A DNA stretch of 64,000 bases. Source: Pseudomonadota bacterium. Lineage in GTDB: Bacteria > Pseudomonadota > Alphaproteobacteria > Sphingomonadales > Sphingomonadaceae. The number at the start of each line of letters is the position of its first letter. Position 1 is the first letter of the stretch. Under the pieces are notes generated by a model. The model worked only from the letters and a program-made list of their open reading frames with translations, made no database searches and was not told where the DNA came from. Of the stretch, positions 21,213-30,150 are shown in pieces. The stretch covers positions 32,191 through 96,190 of the forward strand of contig CAUJJI010000019.1 in NCBI GenBank assembly GCA_963205265.1. Direction: 5' to 3'. The position numbers were made by a program, and so were the translations under genes.

Positions 21213-23861
21213 TTACCGACGGACGATTTCGATGGCCGATATCACGGCGGGCCCGGTGATCGGCTCGAACGATAGCACAAGGCGACCGTCCTCGACCGCT
21301 ACGGGAAAGCTGCGCGAGACCTCCCGGAGCGCCCCGCCGGCCGCAGCGAACGGATCGAAGGAAGCCAGGGCAGTGACGCCGTTGGCAATCACCGAAAAGG
21401 TCCGACGGCCAACCTTGCCCTCGCCCGGCTCGAAGCTGGTGACCGTCACGCGCCAGTTGCCGTCGGCGAGCGGCAGCTCGTAGCGGAAGCGGCCTTCGCG
21501 ATAACCGTCGTGAAGCAGCGCCGATGCCGCGTTCGCCACGGTCTTCGGCGCCGCGCCCCGCCGCTCGAACAGGGCGGTGATGGTGCGGGGATTGAGCGCC
21601 CTGGCCTCTCCCCCGGAAAAGAAATGATCCGATCCGAATTGCCGACCATCCGGCAATATCGCGCTGGTGAGATCCCCGGCATTGATCCTGACGCCATCCC
21701 TTGCGGGATCGGGACCGTTCAGTGTCATGGCATCGGCTAGCGACGCTCCGCCCATCGAGGCGCTCGCCACGATCCGGTTCGGCCCCGGCGCCAGCGCGAC
21801 GTTGCGCCAGGTGCAGATCCGCTCGGGGCAGGGCTGCCGGCCAACCAGGGCGCCGTTGACTGTAAGAGAGGCTTCGGACGCGTTGCTGTAGGCGCTGATG
21901 TCGGCCACCGGATAGGGGCGATCGACGTATCTGCTGCCATTGAGGTGAAGGACCGGGGAACTGCTCCAGCTTGCCTGGTAGAAGTAAAACGCGTCCTTGC
22001 GGACTCTGCGATCGAAGGTGACCAGGCCCTTGTCATTGAGGTCGATCGCGTCGCCCTCGGCGCGAAAGTCGCTGGCAAAATCGAACATGTTCCAGACCCA
22101 GGTCGCCCACAGATAATCCCGGGCCTGCAGTGCGCGCCAGTTCTGTTCGTGCACCCAGCTTTGGTAGCCTTCGGGGTGCGGCCGGCCGAAGGCGTTGATC
22201 GGCCCGCCGGCGGGATTGTCCGTGTGCTGGGTCAAAGCTCCGCCTGCGCCGTATTCGGTGACGGCCATCGGCACTTGCGGATAGCGCGAATGCAGCTTGT
22301 CGAGGATGGCGCCCATGGCTGCCGGATCGCTGCTGTACCAGCCGGGATAGCGATTGAAGCCGACGACATCGGTAGTGCCGACCAGTTCCTCCGCTGTTGC
22401 CGGATTGGCGTAGGGTGAGGCGGCGCAGCAATCGGCAAAGGCTGTGGGGCGGCTCGGGTCTTCCACCCTGGCGAGCCTGTGCAATTCCTGCAACAGGCCA
22501 CGCGCCTTGACCGGCCGGCCTGCGAGACTCTTGCTGTCGACCTCGTTTCCGACTGCCCAGACCGCGACGGAAGGGTGATTGTGGTTCTGGCGGATCAGCT
22601 CGACCAGCTGCTGCCGGGCGTTTGCGACCACTGCTGGCGACGGTTCGCCATCGTCGAAAGTGGCCATGCTGACGTACGGAATCTCGGCCCAGGCAACCAT
22701 GCCGCGCTGGTCGGACAGCTCGAGCCATTTTCCGGCGTGTTGGTAATGGGCGAAGCGGATCGTGTTGGCCCCGATTTCCTCGATCAGGTCCATGTCCCGA
22801 GCGTGGTCCGCATCCGACAGCGCCGCCCCCTTGCCCGCGCTGTCCTGGTGACGCGAGACGCCGTGCAGCGCCAGCGGCTGTCCGTTGAGGAAGAACCCTC
22901 TGTCCGGATCGATGCGGATAGTGCGGATCCCCAGGCTTTGCTCGACCCGGTCGAGCAGCTTGCCACCGGATCGCAGTTCGACGACGACCCTGTACAGGAA
23001 CGGATCGCGGCGGCCCTGCCACAGGCGGGGCCGGGCGACAGTCAGTATCTGCTCGACCTCGGCCACGCCGGAATTGGGAACGCGCCGTGCGGACGAAACG
23101 CTCGTTGCCGTGACCCCCGCCTCATCGGCGATGCTCGTCACGACATCGACCCGGCGATGCCGGCCGCTCAGGTTGCGCAGCCGGGTCAGCACCTTGATCT
23201 CGGCGACATCCCCGGACGCGGCCAGAGTGGACAGATAGACGCCAGGCCCCGCATGATCGAGCAAGTCGATCTGCAGGTTCGGCGCAACGATCCAGGCAAC
23301 GCTGCGATAAAGCCCGCCGTAGGGGAAGAAATCGCCCGAAAGCGGCAGGATGTCCGCGGTTGGACTGCCGGGCGCCGGCTTGCTGTTGTCGGCCCTGACA
23401 ATCAGCTCGTTCACGCCCGAGCGGTCCAGGAACGGCGTTACGTCGAACCGGAACGCCGAATAGCCGCCGGCATGCCGGCCGACATGCCGCCCGTTGAGCC
23501 AGACATCGGCCAGGGTGCCAACGCCATCGAATTGCAGGAAGTGCCGGTCACCGCGCTTAGCCGCAGGCGTCCTCACCTGCAGCCGATACCAGCCGGCCCC
23601 TTGAAAGTCGTTCGCGGCGTCGCTGCGCCGGGTCCGATATTCGCCAAGGCGGTTCCAGGTATGTGGCAAAGTGACCCGCTGCCAGGACGCGTCGTCGAAA
23701 CCGGCCGGCAATCGGCTGCCTTCGGGCTCGCCCTGCCGAAAGCTCCACCCCTCCTCGAGGTCATGGACCTGGCGCGGGCTGCCGGCGGCCTGAGCGGACA
23801 GCGGCATCCACATTGCGGCAATCAGGAGCACGACAGCCAAGACGCGCGGACTCCACCACAT
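21213..23861 (-). CDS. Glycoside hydrolase family 2 (beta-galactosidase-like), exported
   Basis: An 882-residue GH2 enzyme. The signal peptide ends near LSAQAA (residue 26), followed by a jelly-roll sugar-binding domain (to about 200), an immunoglobulin-like domain and a TIM barrel with acid/base E440 (AVGNEVDS) and nucleophile E536 (AVTEYGAG), then C-terminal beta domains. It could remove galactose, glucuronic acid or another beta-linked sugar, possibly from a steroid or triterpenoid conjugate. ATG 23861 directly precedes the signal peptide and has a GGGG ribosome site; an upstream ATG at 23933 overlaps the GMC stop (ATGA) and is an alternative. Confidence 0.85.
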   Translation of the reverse strand: MWWSPRVLAVVLLIAAMWMPLSAQAAGSPRQVHDLEEGWSFRQGEPEGSRLPAGFDDASWQRVTLPHTWNRLGEYRTRRSDAANDFQGAGWYRLQVRTPAAKRGDRHFLQFDGVGTLADVWLNGRHVGRHAGGYSAFRFDVTPFLDRSGVNELIVRADNSKPAPGSPTADILPLSGDFFPYGGLYRSVAWIVAPNLQIDLLDHAGPGVYLSTLAASGDVAEIKVLTRLRNLSGRHRRVDVVTSIADEAGVTATSVSSARRVPNSGVAEVEQILTVARPRLWQGRRDPFLYRVVVELRSGGKLLDRVEQSLGIRTIRIDPDRGFFLNGQPLALHGVSRHQDSAGKGAALSDADHARDMDLIEEIGANTIRFAHYQHAGKWLELSDQRGMVAWAEIPYVSMATFDDGEPSPAVVANARQQLVELIRQNHNHPSVAVWAVGNEVDSKSLAGRPVKARGLLQELHRLARVEDPSRPTAFADCCAASPYANPATAEELVGTTDVVGFNRYPGWYSSDPAAMGAILDKLHSRYPQVPMAVTEYGAGGALTQHTDNPAGGPINAFGRPHPEGYQSWVHEQNWRALQARDYLWATWVWNMFDFASDFRAEGDAIDLNDKGLVTFDRRVRKDAFYFYQASWSSSPVLHLNGSRYVDRPYPVADISAYSNASEASLTVNGALVGRQPCPERICTWRNVALAPGPNRIVASASMGGASLADAMTLNGPDPARDGVRINAGDLTSAILPDGRQFGSDHFFSGGEARALNPRTITALFERRGAAPKTVANAASALLHDGYREGRFRYELPLADGNWRVTVTSFEPGEGKVGRRTFSVIANGVTALASFDPFAAAGGALREVSRSFPVAVEDGRLVLSFEPITGPAVISAIEIVRR

Positions 23862-23929
23862 TCTCAAGCCCCTGCCCGCTGCATCCGACCCCCGGGTCCG
23901 GCGCCCGTGAGGGGCGGGCTGGAGCAGGA

Positions 23930-25543
23930 TCATTGCGGCGCCTGGCAAGTCACCAGGCTCGCCCCCTTCTCGCCGATCATGATCGCGGCGGCATTGGTGT
24001 TGCCGGAAACCAGCCTCGGCATGACGGACGCATCGATCACCCTCAGGCCGGCCACGCCCTTCACTCTCAGCTGCGGATCGAGCACCGCACCATCGTCGAT
24101 CCCCATCCGGCACGTGCCCGCCGGATGATAGCCGGTGTTGCCGTAGCGGCGCGCATAGTCGAGCAGCTCGTCGTCGCTGCGGCAGTCCGGGCCGGGCCAG
24201 GGCTCGGCGGCGACCAGCGCGGCGAGCGACGGCGCGGCGACCAGTTCGCGCGCCATGCGCATGGCACGCAGCGACAGCCGCCGGTCTTCCTCGGCCTCGA
24301 GCCAGTTGTGGACGATGGCGGGAACCGCCGCTGGATCCGGCGACGACAGCCGCACCCGCCCGCGCGAGGCCGGGCGCAGCACGTTGGGTCCAAGCGTCAG
24401 CCCCGGCCAGGGGGACAGCTTCGATTTCTCGCCGGCCACGGCGGCGTCGAGGTCACCGGTCACGGGCAGGCAGTGGAACTGGATGTCGGGCCGGTCGAGC
24501 AGGGGGTCGGACTTGACGAAGGCCCCGACTTGCGCGGCCGGAATGGTCATCGGCCCCTCGCGCCGGGCGGCATAGCGCAGCACGTTCCACACGAGGCGTC
24601 CGCCCGAAAGCTCGCGGTTGTAGCTGTAGGCCGCAGGGTCCAGCCGCCAGCTCATCGTCAGGATATAGTGATCCTGCAGGTTCGCACCGACTTCGGGGCT
24701 CTCGTGCAGCACCGCGACGCCAAGGTCGCGCAGGTGGGCCGCAGGTCCGATCCCCGAGAGCATAAGCAGCTTTGGGCTGTGATAGGCCCCGGCGGACAGG
24801 ATCACCTCGCGATTGGCGCCGACGGTCTCGATCCCCCTGCGCGTCTCGATCTCCACTCCGCTGGCGCGCATGCCGTCGAACAGGACCCGCCGGCACATGG
24901 CGCCCGTGACGACCCGCAGGTTGGGGCGAGCCATGGCAGGGCGCAGGAAGGCGTCGGCGGCGCTGCAGCGCTTACCGTCGCCGACCGTGGTCTGGTAATA
25001 GAAGGCGCCATGCTGGTCGGCGCCGTTGTAGTCGCGGTTCCGCGGCACGCCGAGTTCGGCAAAAGCGGCGAGCACGGCATCGTTGGTCGGGTTGCGGTGC
25101 GCCACTTCCTCGACTCTGAGCTCGCCCGCATCGCCGCGCAGCTCATCGCCGCCGCCGGCATAGGTTTCGCTCCTGCGGAAGTAGGGCGCGACATCGGCCC
25201 AACCCCAGCCGATCGCGCCGAGATTCGACCACTGGTCGTAGTCGGCATGCTGGCCGCGGACATGAAGCAGGCCGTTGATGTTCGACGACCCGCCCAGCCC
25301 GCGCCCGCGCGGCAGCAGCATCCGCCGCCCGCCGATCGCCGGTTCGGGATCGCCGTGATAGTGCCACGAATGGCCGGGCTGGTTGGCGGTCATCCCGAAC
25401 CCGGCGGGCATCGTGAGCATGAAGCTCTTGCCGCCGCCCCCGGCCTCGACCAGCACGACCTGCACGCGCGGATCGGCCGAAAGCCGGTTGGCCAGCACGC
25501 ATTCGGCCGAACCGCCGCCGACAATGACGAAATCCGCGTCCAT
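23930..25543 (-). CDS. GMC-family oxidoreductase (choline dehydrogenase-like) with altered FAD motif
   Basis: A 537-residue GMC flavoprotein. The catalytic pair H473 (GYHPAG) and N517 (SGNTN) is intact and the second FAD signature is present near RGRGLGGSSNING. In the dinucleotide motif the third glycine is replaced: GGGSAE, with E14 where a glycine is expected. This is one base change from a glycine codon and could weaken FAD binding, or be an error. It probably oxidises an alcohol or a sugar hydroxyl. It leads an operon with GH2 and ThuA and is divergent from the alkylsulfatase-like gene. Confidence 0.88.
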   Translation of the reverse strand: MDADFVIVGGGSAECVLANRLSADPRVQVVLVEAGGGGKSFMLTMPAGFGMTANQPGHSWHYHGDPEPAIGGRRMLLPRGRGLGGSSNINGLLHVRGQHADYDQWSNLGAIGWGWADVAPYFRRSETYAGGGDELRGDAGELRVEEVAHRNPTNDAVLAAFAELGVPRNRDYNGADQHGAFYYQTTVGDGKRCSAADAFLRPAMARPNLRVVTGAMCRRVLFDGMRASGVEIETRRGIETVGANREVILSAGAYHSPKLLMLSGIGPAAHLRDLGVAVLHESPEVGANLQDHYILTMSWRLDPAAYSYNRELSGGRLVWNVLRYAARREGPMTIPAAQVGAFVKSDPLLDRPDIQFHCLPVTGDLDAAVAGEKSKLSPWPGLTLGPNVLRPASRGRVRLSSPDPAAVPAIVHNWLEAEEDRRLSLRAMRMARELVAAPSLAALVAAEPWPGPDCRSDDELLDYARRYGNTGYHPAGTCRMGIDDGAVLDPQLRVKGVAGLRVIDASVMPRLVSGNTNAAAIMIGEKGASLVTCQAPQ

Positions 25544-25614
25544 CGCGCTCCCTCCCCGCGCCCGCCGGCCTCGGCTGTGCCCGGAATGGGCGGCGAATCC
25601 GTTCCGGCTCTGGT

Positions 25615-25628
25615 TATAAGCCGTTATA
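25615..25628. promoter_or_regulatory. TetR-type operator copy upstream of alkylsulfatase-like gene
   Basis: TATAA-GCCG-TTATA, a perfect 5-bp-arm palindrome with a 4-bp centre, 31 bp before the sulfatase-like start and 72 bp before the divergent GMC start. The same arrangement occurs at the thiolase operon (34688) and next to the TetR gene (35516 and 35556), so shared control by that TetR protein is likely. Confidence 0.6.
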
Positions 25629-25659
25629 CCAAGGGCAAGAGCAGACAGAGAGGATCGCG

Positions 25660-27636
25660 ATGCCCATTTTGAGCCGGATCACGGCTTTCGCCGCGCTGGC
25701 AGCGCTTGCCGGCCAGATGCCCGTACGGGCGCAAGCTCCCGTTCCTTCGCTCCTGGCGCACGATGCCACGCCCGCCACGCGCGCCGTGCTGGCAGCCGCG
25801 GCGAAGGACCTGCCGCCCGAGGACGGTCAGGACTTCGACTTCGCAAGCCGCGGCTTCATCGCTACCTGGCCCGACAGCGTGATCCGGCAGGACAACGGCA
25901 AGCCGAGCTTCGACCTGGCGGGCAACGACTTCATCGAAGGCCCCGCGCCCGGAACCGTCCACCCGGCGCTGTGGCGCCAGAACCGCGTCATGCGCGCCGA
26001 AGGCCTGTTCCGCCTTGCGCCCGGGCTCTACCAGGTGCGCAACATCGACAATTCGAACGTCAGCTTCATCGAAACGCCCAGGGGCTGGATCGTCATCGAT
26101 CCGCTGACCGTGGCCGAAGTGGCGCGGGCCGCTTTCGATCTGCTCAAGAAACACGTGGCCGACAAGCCGGTGCTGGCGCTGGTCTATACCCATTCGCACA
26201 CCGATCACTTCGCCGGGGCGCCGGGCATCGTCGATCCGGCCGATGTCGCGGCCGGCAAGGTCCAGGTGATCGCGCCCAAGGGCTTCGTCGAGGAAGTGGT
26301 GAGCGAATGGATGATTGCCGGCACCGCGATGGGGCGGCGTGCATTCTATCAGTTCGGCTACTTCCTGCCGCGTGGGCCCAGGGGCCACGCCGGGATGGGC
26401 ATGGGCACCGCCATTGCCGCCGGCCGGCAGGGCTTCATCCCGCCGACGCTGGAAATCGAACGCACCGGCCAGAGCGTGACGGTGGACGGAGTGGAGCTGG
26501 TCTTCCAGATGACCCCTGGGGCCGAGGCGCCGACCGAGTTCAACCTGTGGATTCCCTCGCTCAAGGCGCTGTGCAGCGCCGAAACGGCCACCTCGACGCT
26601 GCACAACGTCCAGACCCTGCGCGGGGCCAAGGTGCGCGATGCCAAGGCCTGGGGCGATTACCTGACGGAAACGCTGCGCATGTGGGGCGGAGAGGCCGAC
26701 GTGCTCTTCGCTTCGCACCACTGGCCGCGCTTCGGCAATGCCGTGATCCGCACGCACCTTGGCCATCAGCGCGATGCCTACAAATTCATCCACGACCAGT
26801 CGGTGCGGCGGATGAACATGGGCCAGACGCCGACCGAGATCGCCGAGGGGCTCGAGCTGCCGCCGGCGCTGCGTGCCGATTGGTCGGTGCGGGGCTTCTA
26901 TGGCACCGTCAGCCACAACGCCAAGGCGGTCTACGATCGCTACATGGGCTGGTACGACGGGGTTCCGGCGAATCTCAATCCCTATCCCCCGGTCGAACGG
27001 GCAAGGCGGCTGGTCGCATCGCTGGGCGGGGCACGGGCGCTCCACCGCCAGGCGCAAAAGGCCTTTGCCGCTGGCGACTATCGCTGGTCGGCAGAACTGG
27101 CGCACAACGGAGTCTTCGCCGATCCGGCAGACCGCACCGCACGCCTGCTGCTGGCCGACAGCTACGAGCAGCTCGGCTACCAGTCGGAAAGCGCGATATG
27201 GCGCAACATCTACCTCACCGGCGCGCGCGAATTGCGGCAAGGCAAGCCCGACAGCGTGGCCGAAAGCGGGCCCAACTACCTGATGGCGGCCACTCCGCTG
27301 CGCCATTTCCTCGACCTCGTGGAAACCACGCTCGTCCCCGAAAGGGCCGGCACCGCGAAGCTGGCTTTCAACCTGGTCGAAACGGGCAGCGGCGAGCGCT
27401 TTGCCATCACCGTCGAGAATGCGGTGATGGTCAGCGAGGCGGGCCAATCCGTGCCCGGCGCCCCGACGCTCTCTGCGCCCAAGCCGATCCTGCTGGGCAT
27501 CCTGTTCGGCCAGGCCCCGCTCGATGCCATGGTGGCGAGCGGCCGGGCAAGGCTGGAGGGGGATGGCGCAGCGATCCGGCAGCTGTCCGGGATGCTCCAG
27601 CCGCCGAGGCTCGATTTCAACATCGTCGAGCCCTGA
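25660..27636 (+). CDS. SdsA-type alkylsulfatase-like MBL hydrolase
   Basis: A 658-residue secreted protein: signal peptide ending VRAQA (residue 25), metallo-beta-lactamase domain with H178, H180, D182 and H183 in THSHTDHFAG, further ligand segments GAEAPTEFNLW and SHHWPRFGNA, then a dimerisation domain and a C-terminal SCP2-like domain. This is the full architecture and length of type III alkylsulfatases, which release sulfate from alkyl sulfate esters. A steroid or secondary-alcohol sulfate is a plausible substrate here. An operator shared with the TetR/thiolase region lies just upstream; the GAGAGGA ribosome site fixes the start. Confidence 0.87.
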   Translation: MPILSRITAFAALAALAGQMPVRAQAPVPSLLAHDATPATRAVLAAAAKDLPPEDGQDFDFASRGFIATWPDSVIRQDNGKPSFDLAGNDFIEGPAPGTVHPALWRQNRVMRAEGLFRLAPGLYQVRNIDNSNVSFIETPRGWIVIDPLTVAEVARAAFDLLKKHVADKPVLALVYTHSHTDHFAGAPGIVDPADVAAGKVQVIAPKGFVEEVVSEWMIAGTAMGRRAFYQFGYFLPRGPRGHAGMGMGTAIAAGRQGFIPPTLEIERTGQSVTVDGVELVFQMTPGAEAPTEFNLWIPSLKALCSAETATSTLHNVQTLRGAKVRDAKAWGDYLTETLRMWGGEADVLFASHHWPRFGNAVIRTHLGHQRDAYKFIHDQSVRRMNMGQTPTEIAEGLELPPALRADWSVRGFYGTVSHNAKAVYDRYMGWYDGVPANLNPYPPVERARRLVASLGGARALHRQAQKAFAAGDYRWSAELAHNGVFADPADRTARLLLADSYEQLGYQSESAIWRNIYLTGARELRQGKPDSVAESGPNYLMAATPLRHFLDLVETTLVPERAGTAKLAFNLVETGSGERFAITVENAVMVSEAGQSVPGAPTLSAPKPILLGILFGQAPLDAMVASGRARLEGDGAAIRQLSGMLQPPRLDFNIVEP

Positions 27637-27645
27637 CCGGCGGGT

Positions 27646-28314
27646 CTAATCGAGGAAGCGCACCATGTCTGCTAGCGGCGCGCGGTCGTTGGGGAAGTCG
27701 TTGACCGGCGCTGCGGGATCGGGCCAGCCGATCGCCAGCCCGCAGAACAGCAGGTGGTCGCCCGGGATCCCGGCCACGCGCTTGACCCTCTCGGGGTAGG
27801 CCGACCAGGCTTCCTGCGGGCATGAACCCAGTCCCGCCTCGACCAGCAGCAACATGACGGTCTGCAGCCACAGGCCCAGGTCGGCCCACTGCGGTGGTCC
27901 CATCAGCCGGGGCATGTGCACGAACAGGCCCACAGGCGCGTCGAAGAAGCTGAAATTGCGCGCCATCTGGCCAAGCCGCCCGGCCTTGTCCTCCCGGGGG
28001 ATGCCGAGCGCGCCATAGAGCGCTTCGCCATTGGCGCCGCGCCGCGCGCGCCATGGGTCAGGCAGGCTTTCCGGGTAGATCCGGTATTCCGGGCTCTCGC
28101 TGCCCGGCGGGGCCAGCAGTGCGGCCTGCATCTCCTGCTTCAGGCGGGCGAGAGAATTGCCGGTGAGAACCGCCGCGTGCCACGGCTGGAGGTTTCCCCC
28201 CGAGGGCGCAGCCCGCGCCTTGTCGAGCACCTCGCACAGCAGCGGCGGCGGCACCGGCCGGTCGAGGAACCGGCGGATCGAGCGGCGAGTGGCTACGGCA
28301 GTGGAAACGTCCAT
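27646..28314 (-). CDS. Nitroreductase-family FMN protein
   Basis: A 222-residue nitroreductase: TRRSIRRF at the N-terminus, APSGGNLQPW (FMN binding) at about residues 36-45, and a C-terminal GLAIGWPDP region. It would reduce nitro groups, quinones or enones with NAD(P)H. Enone reduction of a steroid intermediate is possible but not shown. It is convergent with the sulfatase-like gene and stands alone on its strand. Confidence 0.85.
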   Translation of the reverse strand: MDVSTAVATRRSIRRFLDRPVPPPLLCEVLDKARAAPSGGNLQPWHAAVLTGNSLARLKQEMQAALLAPPGSESPEYRIYPESLPDPWRARRGANGEALYGALGIPREDKAGRLGQMARNFSFFDAPVGLFVHMPRLMGPPQWADLGLWLQTVMLLLVEAGLGSCPQEAWSAYPERVKRVAGIPGDHLLFCGLAIGWPDPAAPVNDFPNDRAPLADMVRFLD

Positions 28315-28412
28315 CAGGCCTGTTCCTCAAGGTCGGGGCATCGGGAGTTTACCCGGCGCCGGTTCGGCAATAGGATCGCGCCGGGCTTCACGGCAAAGAG
28401 AGGACATTGCGC

Positions 28413-28859
28413 GTGGGCGAAGAGGCGCTGCGGCGCAATTTCGGCAAGGTTCACGCGCTGCACGTTGCAGCGCTGGCGCGACACCTGATCGCCTGCCGCA
28501 AGGTATGCGACGGCGACCTCGACCTGTTCCTCGTCCTCACCATCATCGGCGAGCGCACTTTCAGCGCACGCAACGCGCCTGCCGCGATGAGTCACGAAGC
28601 CTTCCTCTCGGGCACGGTGCGCGATGTCGAGCCCGAGGCGATCAACCTCCAGTCGATCGCCGACTATTCCGGGATCCCGCGCGAGACGGTGCGGCGCAAG
28701 ATCGAGACGCTGATCGAAAAGGGCTGGGTCGAACGCGATGCGCGGCGCTTCGTCACCGCGACCGACAAGGCCAACGAAAGCCTGCGCGGCCTGACGGCCA
28801 GCACGCTGCGCTACCTGCGCGAAGTCGAAGCGGCGCTGGCCGTGGGCGAAGGGGAATAG
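28413..28859 (+). CDS. Small winged-helix regulator (unassigned)
   Basis: A 148-residue protein with a C-terminal helix-turn-helix of winged type (LQSIADYSGIPRETVRRKIETLIEKGWVER split at about residues 79-108). No known effector domain is recognised. GTG 28413 is preferred because AGAGAGGA lies 8 bp upstream; a TTG at 28407 is an alternative. It is divergent from the nitroreductase and may regulate it. Family not certain. Confidence 0.6.
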   Translation: MGEEALRRNFGKVHALHVAALARHLIACRKVCDGDLDLFLVLTIIGERTFSARNAPAAMSHEAFLSGTVRDVEPEAINLQSIADYSGIPRETVRRKIETLIEKGWVERDARRFVTATDKANESLRGLTASTLRYLREVEAALAVGEGE

Positions 28860-28923
28860 CGCGCGGCGCGGCACCGCCGGTTCAGCCGCCCTGGCGCCGT
28901 CGAGCGGCGCGCGCGACATGGCC

Positions 28924-30150
28924 CTACCCTTCCAGCTCGCGGAACGGGACGTCGCGATCGGTCCGGATCTCTCCCGGCAGGCCCAGCACGCGCTCGGCAA
29001 TCGTGTTCTTCTGGATCTCGTCGGTGCCGCCGGCGATGCGTGCGCCGGGGGCGGAAATCCAGAACAGCTGCGGCAGGCGCCAGTCTGCTCCCAAGTCTTC
29101 TGCCGCGATCAGCCCTTCTGCCCCGCCCAGTTCCAATGCCAGCGCGCCGGCGGTCTGGAAGGCGCGGGCGCCGATCAGCTTTATCGCCGCCATTTCCGGC
29201 CCCGGACTTTCCCCGCGCGAGATCGCGCTCATCCCGCGCCGGACGATCAGGTCGACGCCGAACTGGGCGATATAGGCATCGGCGATCCCGGCGCGCACCC
29301 GCGCGTCCTCGATGGCCGGGCGGTCGTTCCACAGCACCTGCCGAGCCAGGCCGGCGATCTGGTCGTAGAGGTCGCCGGAGAAGTTTTCGCCCAGCGAGAA
29401 GCGTTCCTGCATCAGGGTGGAGAGCATGACTTTCCAGCCCTGTCCCTCCGGCCCCAGCCGGGCGCCTTCGGGCAGGCGCACCTCGCTCAGGAACACTTCG
29501 TTGAAATGCGATTCCTCGCTGATCTGCCGGATCGGGCGCACTTCGATCCCCGGCAGCTTCATGTCGAGGATGAACATGGTCAGGCCCTTGGACTTGGGCT
29601 CGTCCCAGTCTGTGCGGGCGAGCAGGATGCCGTAGTCGGCGAAGTGCGCGCCCGAAGTCCAGACCTTCTGGCCGGTGACAATCCAGCCGTCCCCGTCGCG
29701 CACAGCACGGGTGCGCACGTTGCCGAGATCCGAGCCGGCCGACGGCTCGGAAAACAGCTGGCACCAGATGTGGTCGCCCCGGAAGGCCGGCTCGAGATAG
29801 GCGGCCTTCTGCTCGCTCGTGCCCCACATCGCCACGGTCGGCAGCGCGGTGCCCAGGCTCACTTCGAAGACGTGGCCCGGGGTCAGGAATCGCCCTTCCT
29901 CCTGGTTGTAGATCACCTGCATCGCCGGCGTGCCGCCCAGCCCGCCCATCTCGCGCGGAGCGGCGATGGCGGCATAGCCGGCGGCGGCCTTCTTCGCCTG
30001 CCAGGCGCGCGCGGCCGCAAGGTAGGCGGCCTCATCGAGCCCCGCGCCGAACCTGTCGTCGCGGCTGCGCTTCGGGGTGGCGTTCGCTTCCAGCCAGGCG
30101 CGCACCCGCGTGCGGAAGGCGGCTTCCTCGGGGGTATCATCGAAGTCCAT
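28924..30150 (-). CDS. Acyl-CoA dehydrogenase, subunit A of adjacent pair
   Basis: A 408-residue acyl-CoA dehydrogenase with N-terminal helical domain (AWLEANATP), FAD/substrate segment QLFSEPSAGSDL at about residues 129-140 and C-terminal GGTDEIQKNTIAERVLGLP. The start overlaps the preceding dehydrogenase stop (TGATG). Adjacent co-translated pairs like this form alpha2beta2 enzymes in actinobacterial steroid side-chain degradation, so it probably acts with the next gene on a steroid-type acyl-CoA. Confidence 0.87.
   Translation of the reverse strand: MDFDDTPEEAAFRTRVRAWLEANATPKRSRDDRFGAGLDEAAYLAAARAWQAKKAAAGYAAIAAPREMGGLGGTPAMQVIYNQEEGRFLTPGHVFEVSLGTALPTVAMWGTSEQKAAYLEPAFRGDHIWCQLFSEPSAGSDLGNVRTRAVRDGDGWIVTGQKVWTSGAHFADYGILLARTDWDEPKSKGLTMFILDMKLPGIEVRPIRQISEESHFNEVFLSEVRLPEGARLGPEGQGWKVMLSTLMQERFSLGENFSGDLYDQIAGLARQVLWNDRPAIEDARVRAGIADAYIAQFGVDLIVRRGMSAISRGESPGPEMAAIKLIGARAFQTAGALALELGGAEGLIAAEDLGADWRLPQLFWISAPGARIAGGTDEIQKNTIAERVLGLPGEIRTDRDVPFRELEG

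Noticed and set aside
25544-25659. Perfect large palindrome around GGTTATAA...TTATACC
   Set aside because: Only the inner TATAA-N4-TTATA pairs exactly; the outer bases are offset by one.
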